Assembly: GCF_900459405.1 (NCBI RefSeq)
Contig: NZ_UHFN01000007.1
Span: forward strand, 682,001 to 746,000
Direction: 5' to 3'
Length of the DNA: 64,000 nt
Source of the DNA: Streptococcus hyointestinalis
GTDB lineage: Bacteria; Bacillota; Bacilli; Lactobacillales; Streptococcaceae
This document shows, piece by piece, positions 27,775 to 37,147 of the stretch. Every line of letters starts with the position of its first letter. The first letter of the stretch is position 1. The notes under the pieces were generated by a model. It worked only from the letters and a program-made list of their open reading frames with translations, did not search any database and was not told where the DNA came from. The position numbers and the translations under genes are program-made.

Positions 27775-29142
27775 ATGAAATTAACATTATCTGAGATTGC
27801 GAAAGTTGTCGAGAGCACACAGGCGCTCTCTGATGTCGAAGACGTCCCCATAGCGTCGGTAGAGTTTGACAGCCGAAAAATCACCAAGGGAAGTCTCTTT
27901 GTCCCTCTAAAGGGAGCTCGTGATGGGCATGATTTTATTGAGACTGCCTTTGCAAATGGCGCTGTTGCAACGCTTTCAGAGCGTCCGCTAGACAATGGTA
28001 CCTATATCCTCGTCGAGGATTGCCTGCAAGCTTTTCAAAAGTTAGCAGCTTACTACCTTGAAAAAATGCGTGTCGACGTGATTGCTGTGACAGGCTCTAA
28101 CGGCAAGACCACGACCAAGGACATGATTGCAAGTGTGCTTGAAACGACTTATAAAACCTATAAGACTCAAGGCAACTACAACAATGAGATAGGACTGCCC
28201 TACACGGCTCTGCACATGCCTAACGATACGGAAAAGATTGTCCTTGAAATGGGGCAAGACCACATGGGCGACATCCATCTCTTGTCGCTTCTTGCCAAGC
28301 CACGCATTGCAGTGGTGACCTTGATTGGTGAAGCGCACCTTGAGTTCTTTGGTAGTCGCAGTCAGATTGCCAAAGGCAAGCTCCAGATTGTCGATGGTAT
28401 GGACTCAAACGGTATTGTGCTTTTGCCAAATGACCCTGTGATTGAGCCTTATTTGCCAACGGAGCAAAAGGTCATTACCTTTGGTGATAATGCAGAGCTT
28501 CAGGTACAAGAGGTTGTTGAGTACAAGGACAGTCTCACTTTTAAGTGTAATGTCATGGAGCGTGCCATTAAGCTTCCAGTGACTGGCAAATATAACGCCA
28601 CAAATGCTATGCTGGCGGCTTATGTCGGAAAACTCCTTGCAGTCTCTGACGAGGATATCAAGGACGCCCTTGAGCACGTCGAGCTTACCAAAAACCGCAC
28701 AGAGTGGAAAAAAGCCAAGAACGGTGCTGACATCTTGTCAGATGTTTACAATGCCAATCCAACCGCTATGCGCTTGATATTAGAGACCTTTGCTGCCGTT
28801 CCAAAGGAAGCTTCTGGCAAGAAAATCGCTGTGCTGGCTGATATGAAAGAGCTAGGCGAGCAGTCAAAAGACCTGCACAAGCAGATGATTATGAGTCTAT
28901 CGCCTGAGACCATTGATACGCTGGTCTGCTATGGTGAGGACATCGCTGACTTAGCCAATCTTGCCAGTCAGATGTTTCCACTTGGCAAGGTCTATTACTT
29001 CAAAAAGACCGCTACAGAAGATCAGATGGACGAGATGATAAAACTCTTGGCGGATACTCTTGAGCCAGATGATCAGATTTTACTCAAAGGTTCAAACTCT
29101 ATGAATTTAGAGAAAGTCGTTACCTTTTTAGAGAATCATTAA
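27775..29142 (+). CDS. murF: UDP-N-acetylmuramoyl-tripeptide--D-alanyl-D-alanine ligase
   Basis: This 455-residue Mur ligase adds D-Ala-D-Ala to the UDP-MurNAc tripeptide, the last cytoplasmic step of peptidoglycan precursor synthesis. The ATP loop VIAVTGSNGKTTTKDM lies near residue 105, and LKGSNSMNLEKVV near the end is typical of MurF. AAAGGAAATACGT precedes ATG 27775. In many streptococci ddl lies directly upstream; here the CRISPR array does. Confidence 0.96.
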   Translation: MKLTLSEIAKVVESTQALSDVEDVPIASVEFDSRKITKGSLFVPLKGARDGHDFIETAFANGAVATLSERPLDNGTYILVEDCLQAFQKLAAYYLEKMRVDVIAVTGSNGKTTTKDMIASVLETTYKTYKTQGNYNNEIGLPYTALHMPNDTEKIVLEMGQDHMGDIHLLSLLAKPRIAVVTLIGEAHLEFFGSRSQIAKGKLQIVDGMDSNGIVLLPNDPVIEPYLPTEQKVITFGDNAELQVQEVVEYKDSLTFKCNVMERAIKLPVTGKYNATNAMLAAYVGKLLAVSDEDIKDALEHVELTKNRTEWKKAKNGADILSDVYNANPTAMRLILETFAAVPKEASGKKIAVLADMKELGEQSKDLHKQMIMSLSPETIDTLVCYGEDIADLANLASQMFPLGKVYYFKKTATEDQMDEMIKLLADTLEPDDQILLKGSNSMNLEKVVTFLENH

Positions 29143-29166
29143 AACTGGAGTTTTCCAGTTTTTTTG
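29141..29166 (+). terminator. murF terminator
   Basis: AAACTGGA and TCCAGTTT form an 8-bp stem with a 4-base loop, followed by a T tract. Confidence 0.85.
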
Positions 29167-29259
29167 TGACTAGGCACGCTTGAAATCACTGCTAAAATCA
29201 TTTATAATGAGAAGAGTGTGCCTAAGTGCTAGTAGATGTTAATAGAAAGTGAGTAGAGG

Positions 29260-30072
29260 ATGCTGAGTGAAGCTATTCATGTAGCTGTTCCAACGGCTTT
29301 TGACAAAGATGAAAATCTAGATACAATTGCGACGATCAAGCATATCCAGCATCTAGCTGAAGCAGGGGTACGCTCTGTTTTACTAGCAGGGTCAACAGGT
29401 GAGCAGCACAGCATGAGTACAGATGAGAAGATTGAGCTCGCCAAAGCAGTAAATAAGACGAGTATCTCCCACGACTTGGAATGCTTATTTGGGGTTTCTG
29501 CTGTTCGTCAAAAAGATGCCGAGAACCTGCTCACAGCGCTAAATGAGCTAGACAGTATAAAGGCAATATTGCTTGGCTTTCCGCCCTATATTCGCCCTTG
29601 TCAAAAAGAGCTTTTGTTTTATATTCGCTCTTTGGTGAATTTGTCTCAAAAGCCTGTCATTCTCTATGATAACCTTGCTAGAACAGGGACAGGTCTAGAT
29701 TTTAAAGGCTGGCAAGAGGTGCTCGATTTGCCTCAGGTTATCGGTGTTAAAAATCTATCAGAGAAGAGCTGGATAGCGCCACTAAAAGCACGCTATCCTT
29801 ACCTTCATTTTTATGCAGGAGGTGAGGAAGAGCTTCTCTCCAACATAGAAGCTGGTTGCACGCGCTTATCTTCTGTCATTGGCAATCTGTATCCGCAGCA
29901 AATCTTGGAAGAAGTTGCTCCTCTTTTAGAAGGGAAAAGTCATTGTATCAGTTCAGATTTGCAAGATAAGATTGACCAACTCTCTAGACATAGTAGCGTT
30001 CCTTATCTAAAAGAAAAGATAGGTCAGCAAGGTTTAGCCATGTACTGCCGTGCGCCTTTAGGGCAAAAATAG
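29260..30072 (+). CDS. dihydrodipicolinate synthase/N-acetylneuraminate lyase family aldolase
   Basis: This 270-residue protein is slightly shorter than typical DapA (about 290). The family motif GSTGEQHSM (GxTGE) is near residue 44. [13 protein letters not shown] takes the place of the usual YNVPGRTG, and the Schiff-base lysine is in VIGVKNLSE near residue 166. The altered tyrosine motif suggests it may not be the main lysine-pathway DapA, so the substrate is left open. A weak ribosome site and its own gap suggest a separate unit. Confidence 0.8.
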   Translation: MLSEAIHVAVPTAFDKDENLDTIATIKHIQHLAEAGVRSVLLAGSTGEQHSMSTDEKIELAKAVNKTSISHDLECLFGVSAVRQKDAENLLTALNELDSIKAILLGFPPYIRPCQKELLFYIRSLVNLSQKPVILYDNLARTGTGLDFKGWQEVLDLPQVIGVKNLSEKSWIAPLKARYPYLHFYAGGEEELLSNIEAGCTRLSSVIGNLYPQQILEEVAPLLEGKSHCISSDLQDKIDQLSRHSSVPYLKEKIGQQGLAMYCRAPLGQK

Positions 30073-30115
30073 GAATAGAGCGAAAACAACATCGTTTATA
30101 AAAGAAAGAGACATT

Positions 30116-31660
30116 ATGAATTTACAAGAAGCTATACAAAAACGTCGTACCTTTGCCATCATCTCTCACCCGGACGCAGGGAAAACGACTATTACTGAGC
30201 AGTTGCTCTATTTTGGGGGTGAGATTCGTGAGGCAGGGACGGTCAAGGGGAAAAAGACCGGAAATTTTGCCAAGTCTGACTGGATGGACATCGAGAAACA
30301 GCGTGGGATTTCGGTGACATCCTCTGTTATGCAGTTTGACTATGCTGGCAAGCGTGTCAATATCCTAGATACCCCAGGGCACGAGGACTTTTCAGAAGAC
30401 ACCTATCGGACGCTGATGGCCGTGGACGCTGCAGTTATGGTGGTGGACTCAGCCAAGGGGATTGAGGCGCAGACCAAAAAGCTCTTTGAGGTTGTTAAAC
30501 ACCGCAACATTCCTGTTTTCACCTTTATCAATAAACTCGACCGTGATGGACGTGAGCCGCTTGATTTGCTAGAGGAGCTTGAGGAAGTGCTGGGCATTGC
30601 TAGCTATCCGATGAACTGGCCAATTGGTATGGGGAAATCCTTTGAAGGGCTTTACGACTTGCACAATGAACGCTTGGAGCTCTACAAGGGTGACGAGCGC
30701 TTTGCGCGTATCGAAGACGGCGACACACTGTTTGGTGGTAATCCTTTCTACGAACAAGTTAAAGAAGATATCGAATTGCTCCAAGAAGCTGGTAATGAGT
30801 TTTCAGAAGAAGCCATCCTGTCTGGTGACTTGACGCCTGTTTTCTTTGGTTCAGCGCTGACAAACTTTGGTGTGCAGACCTTCCTTGATACCTTCCTTGA
30901 GTTTGCGCCAGAGCCACACGGACACAAGACGGTGGATGGCGAGATGATTGACCCGCTTGACAAGGACTTTTCTGGCTTTGTTTTCAAAATCCAAGCCAAT
31001 ATGGACCCACGCCACCGCGACCGCATTGCCTTTGTCCGTATCGTCTCTGGTGAGTTTGAGCGTGGCATGTCGGTCAATCTGACCCGCACAGGAAAAAGCG
31101 CTAAATTGTCAAATGTGACCCAGTTCATGGCAGAAAGCCGTGAAAATGTCGAAAATGCTGTCGCAGGCGACATCATCGGGGTTTACGATACAGGGACTTA
31201 TCAGGTCGGTGATACCCTGACTGTGGGCAAAAATAAGTTCGAGTTTGAGCCGCTGCCAACCTTTACCCCAGAGATTTTCATGAAAGTTTCTGCCAAGAAC
31301 GTCATGAAACAGAAGTCTTTCCACAAAGGGATTGAGCAGCTGGTGCAAGAAGGTGCCATCCAGCTCTATAAGAACTATCAGACGGGTGAGTATATGCTGG
31401 GTGCGGTCGGTCAGCTCCAGTTTGAGGTCTTTAAGCACCGCATGGAAAACGAATACAATGCTGAAGTCGTCATGACGCCTATGGGCAAAAAGACCGTGCG
31501 TTGGATTTCGCCAGATGATTTGGACGAGCGCATGAGTTCTAGCCGTAACATCCTAGCCAAAGACCGTTTTGACCAGCCTGTTTTCCTCTTTGAAAATGAC
31601 TTTGCTCTGCGCTGGTTTGCGGATAAATACCCAGATGTCAAGCTAGAAGAGAAGATGTAA
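30116..31660 (+). CDS. prfC: peptide chain release factor 3
   Basis: This 514-residue translational GTPase recycles RF1/RF2 from the ribosome. P-loop [20 protein letters not shown] starts near residue 14. The G3 motif is [13 protein letters not shown] and the G4 motif is [16 protein letters not shown]. The RF3-specific C-terminal region ([20 protein letters not shown]) is present. The length equals that of other streptococcal RF3 proteins. Confidence 0.97.
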   Translation: MNLQEAIQKRRTFAIISHPDAGKTTITEQLLYFGGEIREAGTVKGKKTGNFAKSDWMDIEKQRGISVTSSVMQFDYAGKRVNILDTPGHEDFSEDTYRTLMAVDAAVMVVDSAKGIEAQTKKLFEVVKHRNIPVFTFINKLDRDGREPLDLLEELEEVLGIASYPMNWPIGMGKSFEGLYDLHNERLELYKGDERFARIEDGDTLFGGNPFYEQVKEDIELLQEAGNEFSEEAILSGDLTPVFFGSALTNFGVQTFLDTFLEFAPEPHGHKTVDGEMIDPLDKDFSGFVFKIQANMDPRHRDRIAFVRIVSGEFERGMSVNLTRTGKSAKLSNVTQFMAESRENVENAVAGDIIGVYDTGTYQVGDTLTVGKNKFEFEPLPTFTPEIFMKVSAKNVMKQKSFHKGIEQLVQEGAIQLYKNYQTGEYMLGAVGQLQFEVFKHRMENEYNAEVVMTPMGKKTVRWISPDDLDERMSSSRNILAKDRFDQPVFLFENDFALRWFADKYPDVKLEEKM

Positions 31661-31670
31661 GGAGGCTTTT

Positions 31671-32051
31671 ATGGGACTATTTTCAGGATTGATGGGCAAT
31701 GCCTCACAGGCAAATGTCGACAAGGTGACAAAGGATTTAGCGCCTGTCCTCTTTGATGGAGAGCAGGTTGACTTGGCTTTTGTCTTGGTGCGTGATTTGA
31801 TTGTCTTTACTGAAAAACGCTTGATTTTGGTAGACAAGCAAGGTGTGACAGGCAAAAAGACAGAGTATCGCTCTATTCCCTACAAGTCCATTTCACGCTT
31901 TTCCGTAGAAACGTCTGGTCATTTCGATCTTGACGCTGAGCTGAAGATTTGGATTTCTTCTGGTGTTGAACCAGCAGAAAGTCTGCAATTTAAAAACGAT
32001 AGCAGCGTGCTTGACATCCAAAAAGCACTAGCTGAAGCAGTCTTGCGTTAA
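31671..32051 (+). CDS. bacterial PH-domain protein (YvbH-type)
   Basis: This 126-residue soluble protein has the bacterial pleckstrin-homology pattern (DLIVFTEKRLILVDKQGVTG then KKTEYRSIPYKSISRFSVET). Small proteins of this type form rings, but their role is unknown. AAGGAGG lies 5 bases before the ATG and only 10 bp separate it from prfC, so it is likely cotranscribed. Confidence 0.85.
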   Translation: MGLFSGLMGNASQANVDKVTKDLAPVLFDGEQVDLAFVLVRDLIVFTEKRLILVDKQGVTGKKTEYRSIPYKSISRFSVETSGHFDLDAELKIWISSGVEPAESLQFKNDSSVLDIQKALAEAVLR

Positions 32052-32057
32052 TCGAGC

Positions 32058-32089
32058 AATCCTCTATGAACTCTCATAGAGGATTTTTT
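32058..32089 (+). terminator. terminator
   Basis: AATCCTCTATGA and TCATAGAGGATT pair perfectly over 12 bp with a 4-base loop and T6. Confidence 0.92.
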
Positions 32090-32193
32090 GTGTTGCTTTT
32101 TCGTCAAAATAAGAGGACAATAGAGGTGAAGAATGTGGTTATTTAGACGTTATAGTTTGTTAGTTTCTATATAGTATGTGTTATACTATACTT

Positions 32194-32523
32194 ATGAAAA
32201 GTTACGGAATAGATTTTAGAAAACGAGTTATTAATTATGTAGAGGCTGGTCATTCCAAAAAAGAAACGTGTCAGTTATTTGGAATTAGCACTAATACACT
32301 GTATCTGTGGGAGAAACAACTCAAAGAACTAGGTCATTTGGAGCGCCAAAAAAGAAAACCAAGCCCTCGCAAATTGCCATTGGATAAGTTAGAAGCCTAT
32401 GTCAAGGAACATCCAGATGCTTTCTTAAGGGAAATTGCAGAGCATTTTGACTGTAGTATTCCCTCAGTTTGGGCTGCCTTAAAAAAACTGAACATCACTT
32501 TAAAAAAAGACCACAACCTATAA
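32194..32523 (+). CDS. IS630-family transposase, N-terminal frame (OrfA)
   Basis: The 109-residue frame MKSYGIDFRKRVINYVEAGH has the paired helix-turn-helix of IS630 transposases (KKETCQLFGISTNTLYLWEK; LREIAEHFDCSIPSVWAALK). It ends shortly after the run TTTAAAAAAAGA at 32499-32510, where the next frame (+1) becomes open and continues into the catalytic part. A frameshift at this A7 run would make the full transposase. ATG 32194 is preferred over 32176, which overlaps a TATACT box. Confidence 0.88.
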   Translation: MKSYGIDFRKRVINYVEAGHSKKETCQLFGISTNTLYLWEKQLKELGHLERQKRKPSPRKLPLDKLEAYVKEHPDAFLREIAEHFDCSIPSVWAALKKLNITLKKDHNL

Positions 32524-32542
32524 AGAACAAGATAGCGAAAAG

Positions 32543-33043
32543 GTGAGACGCTATCTTGATGTTTTAGCCTGCTTTCCAAACACCCCTATTGTTTATATTG
32601 ATGAGACTGGCATTGATACTTATCTTTATCGTCACAAAGCTAGAGCACCTCGAGGGGAGAAAGTATACGACAAGGTAAGTGGACGCAGATTCGAAAGAAT
32701 TTCGGTAGTAGCTGGTCAAATTGGTTCTAAAATTATAGCCCCCTTGCTTTATCATGGAACGATGACAGCGGAATTATTTATCAAGTGGTATCAGGAGCAG
32801 CTATTGCCATCCTTGACAGAACCCCATGTCATCATTATGGATAATGCAGCTTTTCACCCCAAGAAACAACTAGATGAGCTTGCAGTGGCTAAGGGACACT
32901 ATTTTCTTCCGCTTCCACCTTATTCCCCTGAACTCAATCCCATCGAACAGTTTTGGGCTACTCTAAAAAGAAAGGTGACTGAATTGTTAAGAACAGGTCG
33001 TTCTGTTCAGTCTGCTTTGGAATACTATTTTAAAACTAAATAA
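32543..33043 (+). CDS. IS630-family transposase, catalytic frame (OrfB)
   Basis: The 166-residue DDE domain has IVYIDETGIDTYLYRH (first Asp), HVIIMDNAAFHPKKQLDELA (second Asp) and PPYSPELNPIEQFWATLKRK (Glu), the IS630 signature. The frame is open from about 32504, so the start at GTG 32543 may not be real; fusion to OrfA by a +1 (or -2) shift is more likely. Confidence 0.9.
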   Translation: MRRYLDVLACFPNTPIVYIDETGIDTYLYRHKARAPRGEKVYDKVSGRRFERISVVAGQIGSKIIAPLLYHGTMTAELFIKWYQEQLLPSLTEPHVIIMDNAAFHPKKQLDELAVAKGHYFLPLPPYSPELNPIEQFWATLKRKVTELLRTGRSVQSALEYYFKTK

Positions 33044-33062
33044 CTATAAAAGGAGAGTTGCT

Positions 33063-33443
33063 ATGCAAAAGATATATCATCGTCTATCATCGCTCTTTAT
33101 CGCATTGACTTTGATTGTTGATGGGGGTGGTATCGTTTTTCTCTTGGTGAGTAGAGGTGCTATAGCAATAAGTCCTGAACTGCTTCGTTTTGGGTTTATC
33201 CTAAATGCACTAGCTTTTCTTCTCTTTCTTGTCTGGAGCAGCTACCACCTTTATCAAGCGTTTCGGCAAAAACAGAAATGGCAACCTAGGGCTTGGCAGA
33301 CAGGCGCTTTTACAGTGCTAGTCCTTCGCACGCTAAGCTATGTCATCAAGGAAAAAGACTGGGTGTTTGGGCTTAGCATGCTTTTAGGGTATAGCTTAGT
33401 GCTTTATTTGATTCCTTATTATTTTCGCTCCTCTGTGAAATGA
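33063..33443 (+). CDS. hypothetical membrane protein with about four helices
   Basis: This 126-residue protein has hydrophobic segments SLFIALTLIVDGGGIVFLLV, LRFGFILNALAFLLFLVWSS, TGAFTVLVLRTLSYV and FGLSMLLGYSLVLYLIPYYF. AAAGGAGAG precedes the ATG. The IS630 copy 1 ends 16 bp upstream, so the gene has lost its native upstream region. No family is recognised. Confidence 0.75.
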   Translation: MQKIYHRLSSLFIALTLIVDGGGIVFLLVSRGAIAISPELLRFGFILNALAFLLFLVWSSYHLYQAFRQKQKWQPRAWQTGAFTVLVLRTLSYVIKEKDWVFGLSMLLGYSLVLYLIPYYFRSSVK

Positions 33444-33491
33444 AAAGTTTCTCGGTTTTCAAGTCTCTACCTATCTTTTTTCAAGAAAGTA

Positions 33492-33565
33492 TGTTACACT
33501 AAATAAGTTACAAGCTTGTGACGTGAAAAATAAAGAGAGATAAGGCAGCTTCGCACTGCCTTTTT
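33492..33565 (+). promoter_or_regulatory. promoter and terminator-like hairpin in the 5' leader of the DEAD-box helicase gene
   Basis: An extended -10 (TGTTACACT, 33492-33500) predicts a start near 33507. The leader then holds the palindrome ACAAGCTTGT (33511-33520) and AAGGCAG...CTGCCTT plus T5 (33542-33565), a small intrinsic-terminator shape 16 bases before the TTG start codon. Confidence 0.6.
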
Positions 33566-33580
33566 AGAAGAGAGACTACA

Positions 33581-35128
33581 TTGAAATTTACAGAATTAAA
33601 ATTGTCAGATACGATTTTGTCAGCCGTTGAAAAAGCTGGCTTTAAAGAGCCTTCACCTATCCAAGAGTTGACCATTCCCTTGGCGTTAGAAGGCAAGGAC
33701 GTTATCGGACAAGCACAGACCGGTACAGGAAAGACAGCCGCTTTTGGGTTGCCAACTTTAGATAAAATCCGTGTGGACGAGCCAACCATTCAAGCGCTTG
33801 TCATCGCCCCAACACGTGAGCTTGCTGTGCAAAGTCAAGAGGAGCTATTCCGCTTTGGACGTGACAAGGGTGTCAAGGTGCGCTCTGTCTATGGTGGTTC
33901 TAGCATTGAAAAGCAAATCAAAGCCTTAAAATCAGGTGCGCATGTCGTTGTTGGTACACCTGGACGCCTGCTTGACTTGATTAAGCGTAAAGCCCTCAAG
34001 CTCAATCATATCGAAACCCTCATCCTTGATGAAGCAGATGAGATGCTCAACATGGGCTTTTTGGATGACATCGAAGCTATCATCAGCCGTGTGCCTGAAA
34101 ATCGTCAAACCCTGCTCTTTTCAGCGACTATGCCAGATCCGATTAAGCGCATTGGTATGCAGTTTATGAACCAGCCTGAGCATGTCAAAGTAGCGGCTAA
34201 GGAGTTGACGACAGACCTTGTTGACCAGTACTATATCCGTGTCAAGGAGCAAGAAAAATTTGACACCATGACACGCTTGATTGACGTCGAACAGCCAGAT
34301 CTTGCTATTGTCTTTGGGCGTACAAAGCGTCGTGTGGATGAGTTGACTCGTGGTTTGAAGCTGCGTGGCTATCGTGCTGAGGGCATTCACGGTGACCTTG
34401 ACCAAGGCAAGCGTCTGCGTGTGTTGCGTGATTTTAAAAATGACAATCTCGATATCTTGGTAGCGACAGACGTGGCAGCCCGTGGTTTGGATATTTCAGG
34501 TGTGACACATGTCTACAACTACGATATTCCTCAAGACCCTGATAGCTATGTGCACCGCATTGGGCGTACAGGGCGTGCCGGCAAGCACGGTCAGTCCATC
34601 ACCTTTGTGGCGCCAAATGAAATGGGCTACCTCTCTATCATTGAAAATCTGACCAAGAAACGTATGAAAGGCATGAAGCCAGCCACAGCGCAAGAAGCCT
34701 TCAAAGCCAAAAAACGTGTCGCTCTCAAGAAGATTGAGCGTGATTTTGCGGATGATAGTATTCGTGCGCAGTTTGATAAGTTCAAGGGTGACGCTATTAA
34801 GCTGGCGCAAGAGTTTACGCCAGAAGAGCTTGCGCTCTACATCCTGACCTTGACTGTTCAAGACCCAGATAGTCTGCCAGCTGTTGAGATTGCTCGTGAA
34901 AAACCATTGCCATTTAAGCCGTCAGGCGCTAATAAAGGCAAAGGTGGACGTGGTGGTGACCGCCGTAAAGGCAAACGCTATAGCGATAACGACAAAGGAC
35001 ATCGTGAGTTTAAGCGGACATCCAACAAAAACCGTAAAGATTTTGAAAATAAAGGCAACAAACGCCCACATCGCACATCAAGCGAGAAGAAAAACGGCTT
35101 TGTTATCCGCAATAAAGGCAATAAATAA
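33581..35128 (+). CDS. cshA: DEAD-box ATP-dependent RNA helicase (CshA type)
   Basis: This 515-residue protein carries the motifs in order: Q motif ([16 protein letters not shown]), Walker A ([13 protein letters not shown]), [14 protein letters not shown], the DEAD box in [17 protein letters not shown] in LLFSATMPD, and motif [12 protein letters not shown]. The C-terminal 90 residues are basic and Gly/Lys/Arg-rich ([20 protein letters not shown]). Such helicases act in RNA decay and cold adaptation. The start codon is TTG at 33581; no better ATG fits the conserved N-terminus [13 protein letters not shown]. Confidence 0.93.
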   Translation: MKFTELKLSDTILSAVEKAGFKEPSPIQELTIPLALEGKDVIGQAQTGTGKTAAFGLPTLDKIRVDEPTIQALVIAPTRELAVQSQEELFRFGRDKGVKVRSVYGGSSIEKQIKALKSGAHVVVGTPGRLLDLIKRKALKLNHIETLILDEADEMLNMGFLDDIEAIISRVPENRQTLLFSATMPDPIKRIGMQFMNQPEHVKVAAKELTTDLVDQYYIRVKEQEKFDTMTRLIDVEQPDLAIVFGRTKRRVDELTRGLKLRGYRAEGIHGDLDQGKRLRVLRDFKNDNLDILVATDVAARGLDISGVTHVYNYDIPQDPDSYVHRIGRTGRAGKHGQSITFVAPNEMGYLSIIENLTKKRMKGMKPATAQEAFKAKKRVALKKIERDFADDSIRAQFDKFKGDAIKLAQEFTPEELALYILTLTVQDPDSLPAVEIAREKPLPFKPSGANKGKGGRGGDRRKGKRYSDNDKGHREFKRTSNKNRKDFENKGNKRPHRTSSEKKNGFVIRNKGNK

Positions 35129-35160
35129 AAGATTGGGACTTTGTCCTAATCTTTTTGTTT
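35128..35160 (+). terminator. helicase terminator
   Basis: AAAGATTGGGAC and GTCCTAATCTTT form a 12-bp stem with one G-U pair and a 3-base loop, then a T tract. The ISL3 element inserted into the end of this T tract. Confidence 0.85.
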
Positions 35161-35162
35161 TT

Positions 35163-36588
35163 GGCTCTTTGTCAACTGTAGTGGGTGATGAAAAGCTATG
35201 TGCGAGAGAGAACGATTTTCGTTCTCTCTCTTTGTATGTTCAGAGTGATGAGAATCTTGGTTCTAAAGTTCTTAAAGTTACGAAATCCAAACGCTTGCCG
35301 TTTGATGTCTTTAATAAGCTTGTTAGTGGCTTCCAGTTTGGCATTGGAATAAGGTTGCTTCAGAGCGTTGGTGATATAAGTCTCGTGCTTTAGAAAAGTC
35401 CGAAAAACTCTTGAAAAACTTGCGTTGACAGTACCCAAATTGTCGTGAATGAGTCCAAAGAAAGCCTTGACACGCTTCTCTTGAAAATGAAAGAGCAGTA
35501 GCTGGTAAAGTTCATAGTAATAGCGTAACTCAGGCGAAAAATCCAAGGTTTTCTGGACAATTTCTCTAGGTGTCAGAGTTTGTCGAAAGGTTCTGGAGTA
35601 GAAAGCCTTGTCGGAGAGCTTTCTGCTGTCTTTTTGCAGGATTTTCCAGTGATTTTTCATGGCTCTGTAAGGCAGAGATGTCTTGTCAAATGCCTTCATG
35701 ATGGCAATGCGAGTGGTCATCATGGCTCGACTAAGGTGCTGCACGATGTGGAAACGGTCAAGGACGATTTGAGCCTTTGGAAATAGTTTCCCAATGATAG
35801 GAATGTAGGCTCCCGACATGTCAACAGTCACGATTTTGACTGCTTCTCTGGCTTGCCTGGAATACTTGTAAAAGTGGTTTTTGATGGTCGTTTGGCGATT
35901 GTTTTCAAGAAGAGCAATGATTTTCTTGGTCTTAAAATCTTGCGCAATGAAAGCCAACTTTCCCTTGTTTCTTGCGAATTCATCCCAGCTCAAGACCTCT
36001 GGTAAAGTCTCAAAGTTGTCCTTAAAAGTGAAAGCGTTCAGCTGTCTTTGGACGGTAGAAACAGAGACGTGTAGGCGTTTTGCGATGTCCGTGTTGGTCT
36101 GTTTCTCGATGAGAAGCTGTGTGATTTTCGCCCAGACAGGCTGTGAGATTTGGCAATGTTTCTTGACCAGACTGGTTTTGGCGACAGACACTCTGCGACA
36201 CACTTTACACTGAAAGCGCCGCTTTCTGAGTTTTAGGACAGTTGCCATGCCTTGGACGTCTAAGATTGGGATGGTGGCAGGTCTTTGAAAATCGTATTTG
36301 ATCATCTTTCCTTGACAATGAGGACAGGCTGGAGCGGGATAATCCAGCTCGGCTCTTATCTCGATGTGAGTCTGATGTTTGAGAACAATTGATATTTTGA
36401 TGTTTAAGTCTTTGATTCCAATGAGTTTTGTGGTATTATTAATACTGGTATTTTTAATATGTTCCATAAGTATCTCCTAATGATGGTTTAGTCGCTTTTC
36501 ATTATAAGTCTTATGGGACTTTTTTCATACAGATAAAAAGCCCTATAACCTCTGAGGTGGCGTTACCCACTACAGATATTATAGAGCC
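35163..36588. mobile_element. ISL3-family insertion sequence (1426 bp)
   Basis: The ends share GGCTCT and CTGTAGTGGGT as inverted repeats (35163-35186 and the complement of 36565-36588). An 8-bp target duplication TTGTTTTT flanks it at 35155-35162 and 36589-36596, the size expected for ISL3. It carries one transposase gene on the minus strand and appears intact. Confidence 0.95.
35196..36467 (-). CDS. ISL3-family transposase
   Basis: This 423-residue transposase has an N-terminal zinc-finger-like part (CPHCQGKMIKYDF; FQCKVCRRVS), a helix-turn-helix (NTDIAKRLHVSVSTVQRQLN), and the DDE domain with VDMSGAYIPIIGKLFPKA and IVLDRFHIVQHLSRAM. The length and layout match IS1167-like members. AGGAG precedes ATG 36467. 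Uninterrupted, so probably active. Confidence 0.95.
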   Translation of the reverse strand: MEHIKNTSINNTTKLIGIKDLNIKISIVLKHQTHIEIRAELDYPAPACPHCQGKMIKYDFQRPATIPILDVQGMATVLKLRKRRFQCKVCRRVSVAKTSLVKKHCQISQPVWAKITQLLIEKQTNTDIAKRLHVSVSTVQRQLNAFTFKDNFETLPEVLSWDEFARNKGKLAFIAQDFKTKKIIALLENNRQTTIKNHFYKYSRQAREAVKIVTVDMSGAYIPIIGKLFPKAQIVLDRFHIVQHLSRAMMTTRIAIMKAFDKTSLPYRAMKNHWKILQKDSRKLSDKAFYSRTFRQTLTPREIVQKTLDFSPELRYYYELYQLLLFHFQEKRVKAFFGLIHDNLGTVNASFSRVFRTFLKHETYITNALKQPYSNAKLEATNKLIKDIKRQAFGFRNFKNFRTKILITLNIQRERTKIVLSRT

Positions 36589-37147
36589 TTGTTTTTAGAC
36601 AAAGCACTATCTCTTGTCTACTGATTTTGATATAATGTTGGTATGATGAGGAAAAAGCAATTGATAGGAGTGAGCTTACTGGGTGTAGGCTCGATAGGAG
36701 CACTTCTTGGGATTTATATTTGGGTGCGAACGGCAGATAAAACCGTCACACCGTCTTTTGAAAAAAGCGACAGCACCACTTGGCTGTCAAGCAATAAAAT
36801 AAATCCCATTATAGTTTGTTAGTTTCTATATAGTATGTGTTATACTATACTTATGAAAAGTTACGGAATAGATTTTAGAAAACGAGTTATTAATTATGTA
36901 GAGGCTGGTCATTCCAAAAAAGAAACGTGTCAGTTATTTGGAATTAGCACTAATACACTGTATCTGTGGGAGAAACAACTCAAAGAACTAGGTCATTTGG
37001 AGCGCCAAAAAAGAAAACCAAGCCCTCGCAAATTGCCATTGGATAAGTTAGAAGCCTATGTCAAGGAACATCCAGATGCTTTCTTAAGGGAAATTGCAGA
37101 GCATTTTGACTGTAGTATTCCCTCAGTTTGGGCTGCCTTAAAAAAAC

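Larger units (their letters stand above)
32153..33046 (+). mobile_element. IS630-family element, copy 1 (894 bp)
   Basis: Ends are TAGTTTGTTAGTTT on the left and the inverted TAGTTATTTAGTTT on the right. A TA dinucleotide is duplicated at both sides (32151-32152 and 33047-33048), the target of Tc1/mariner-IS630 elements. It carries a two-frame transposase and appears identical to copy 2. It landed right before the ribosome site of the gene at 33063. Confidence 0.93.
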
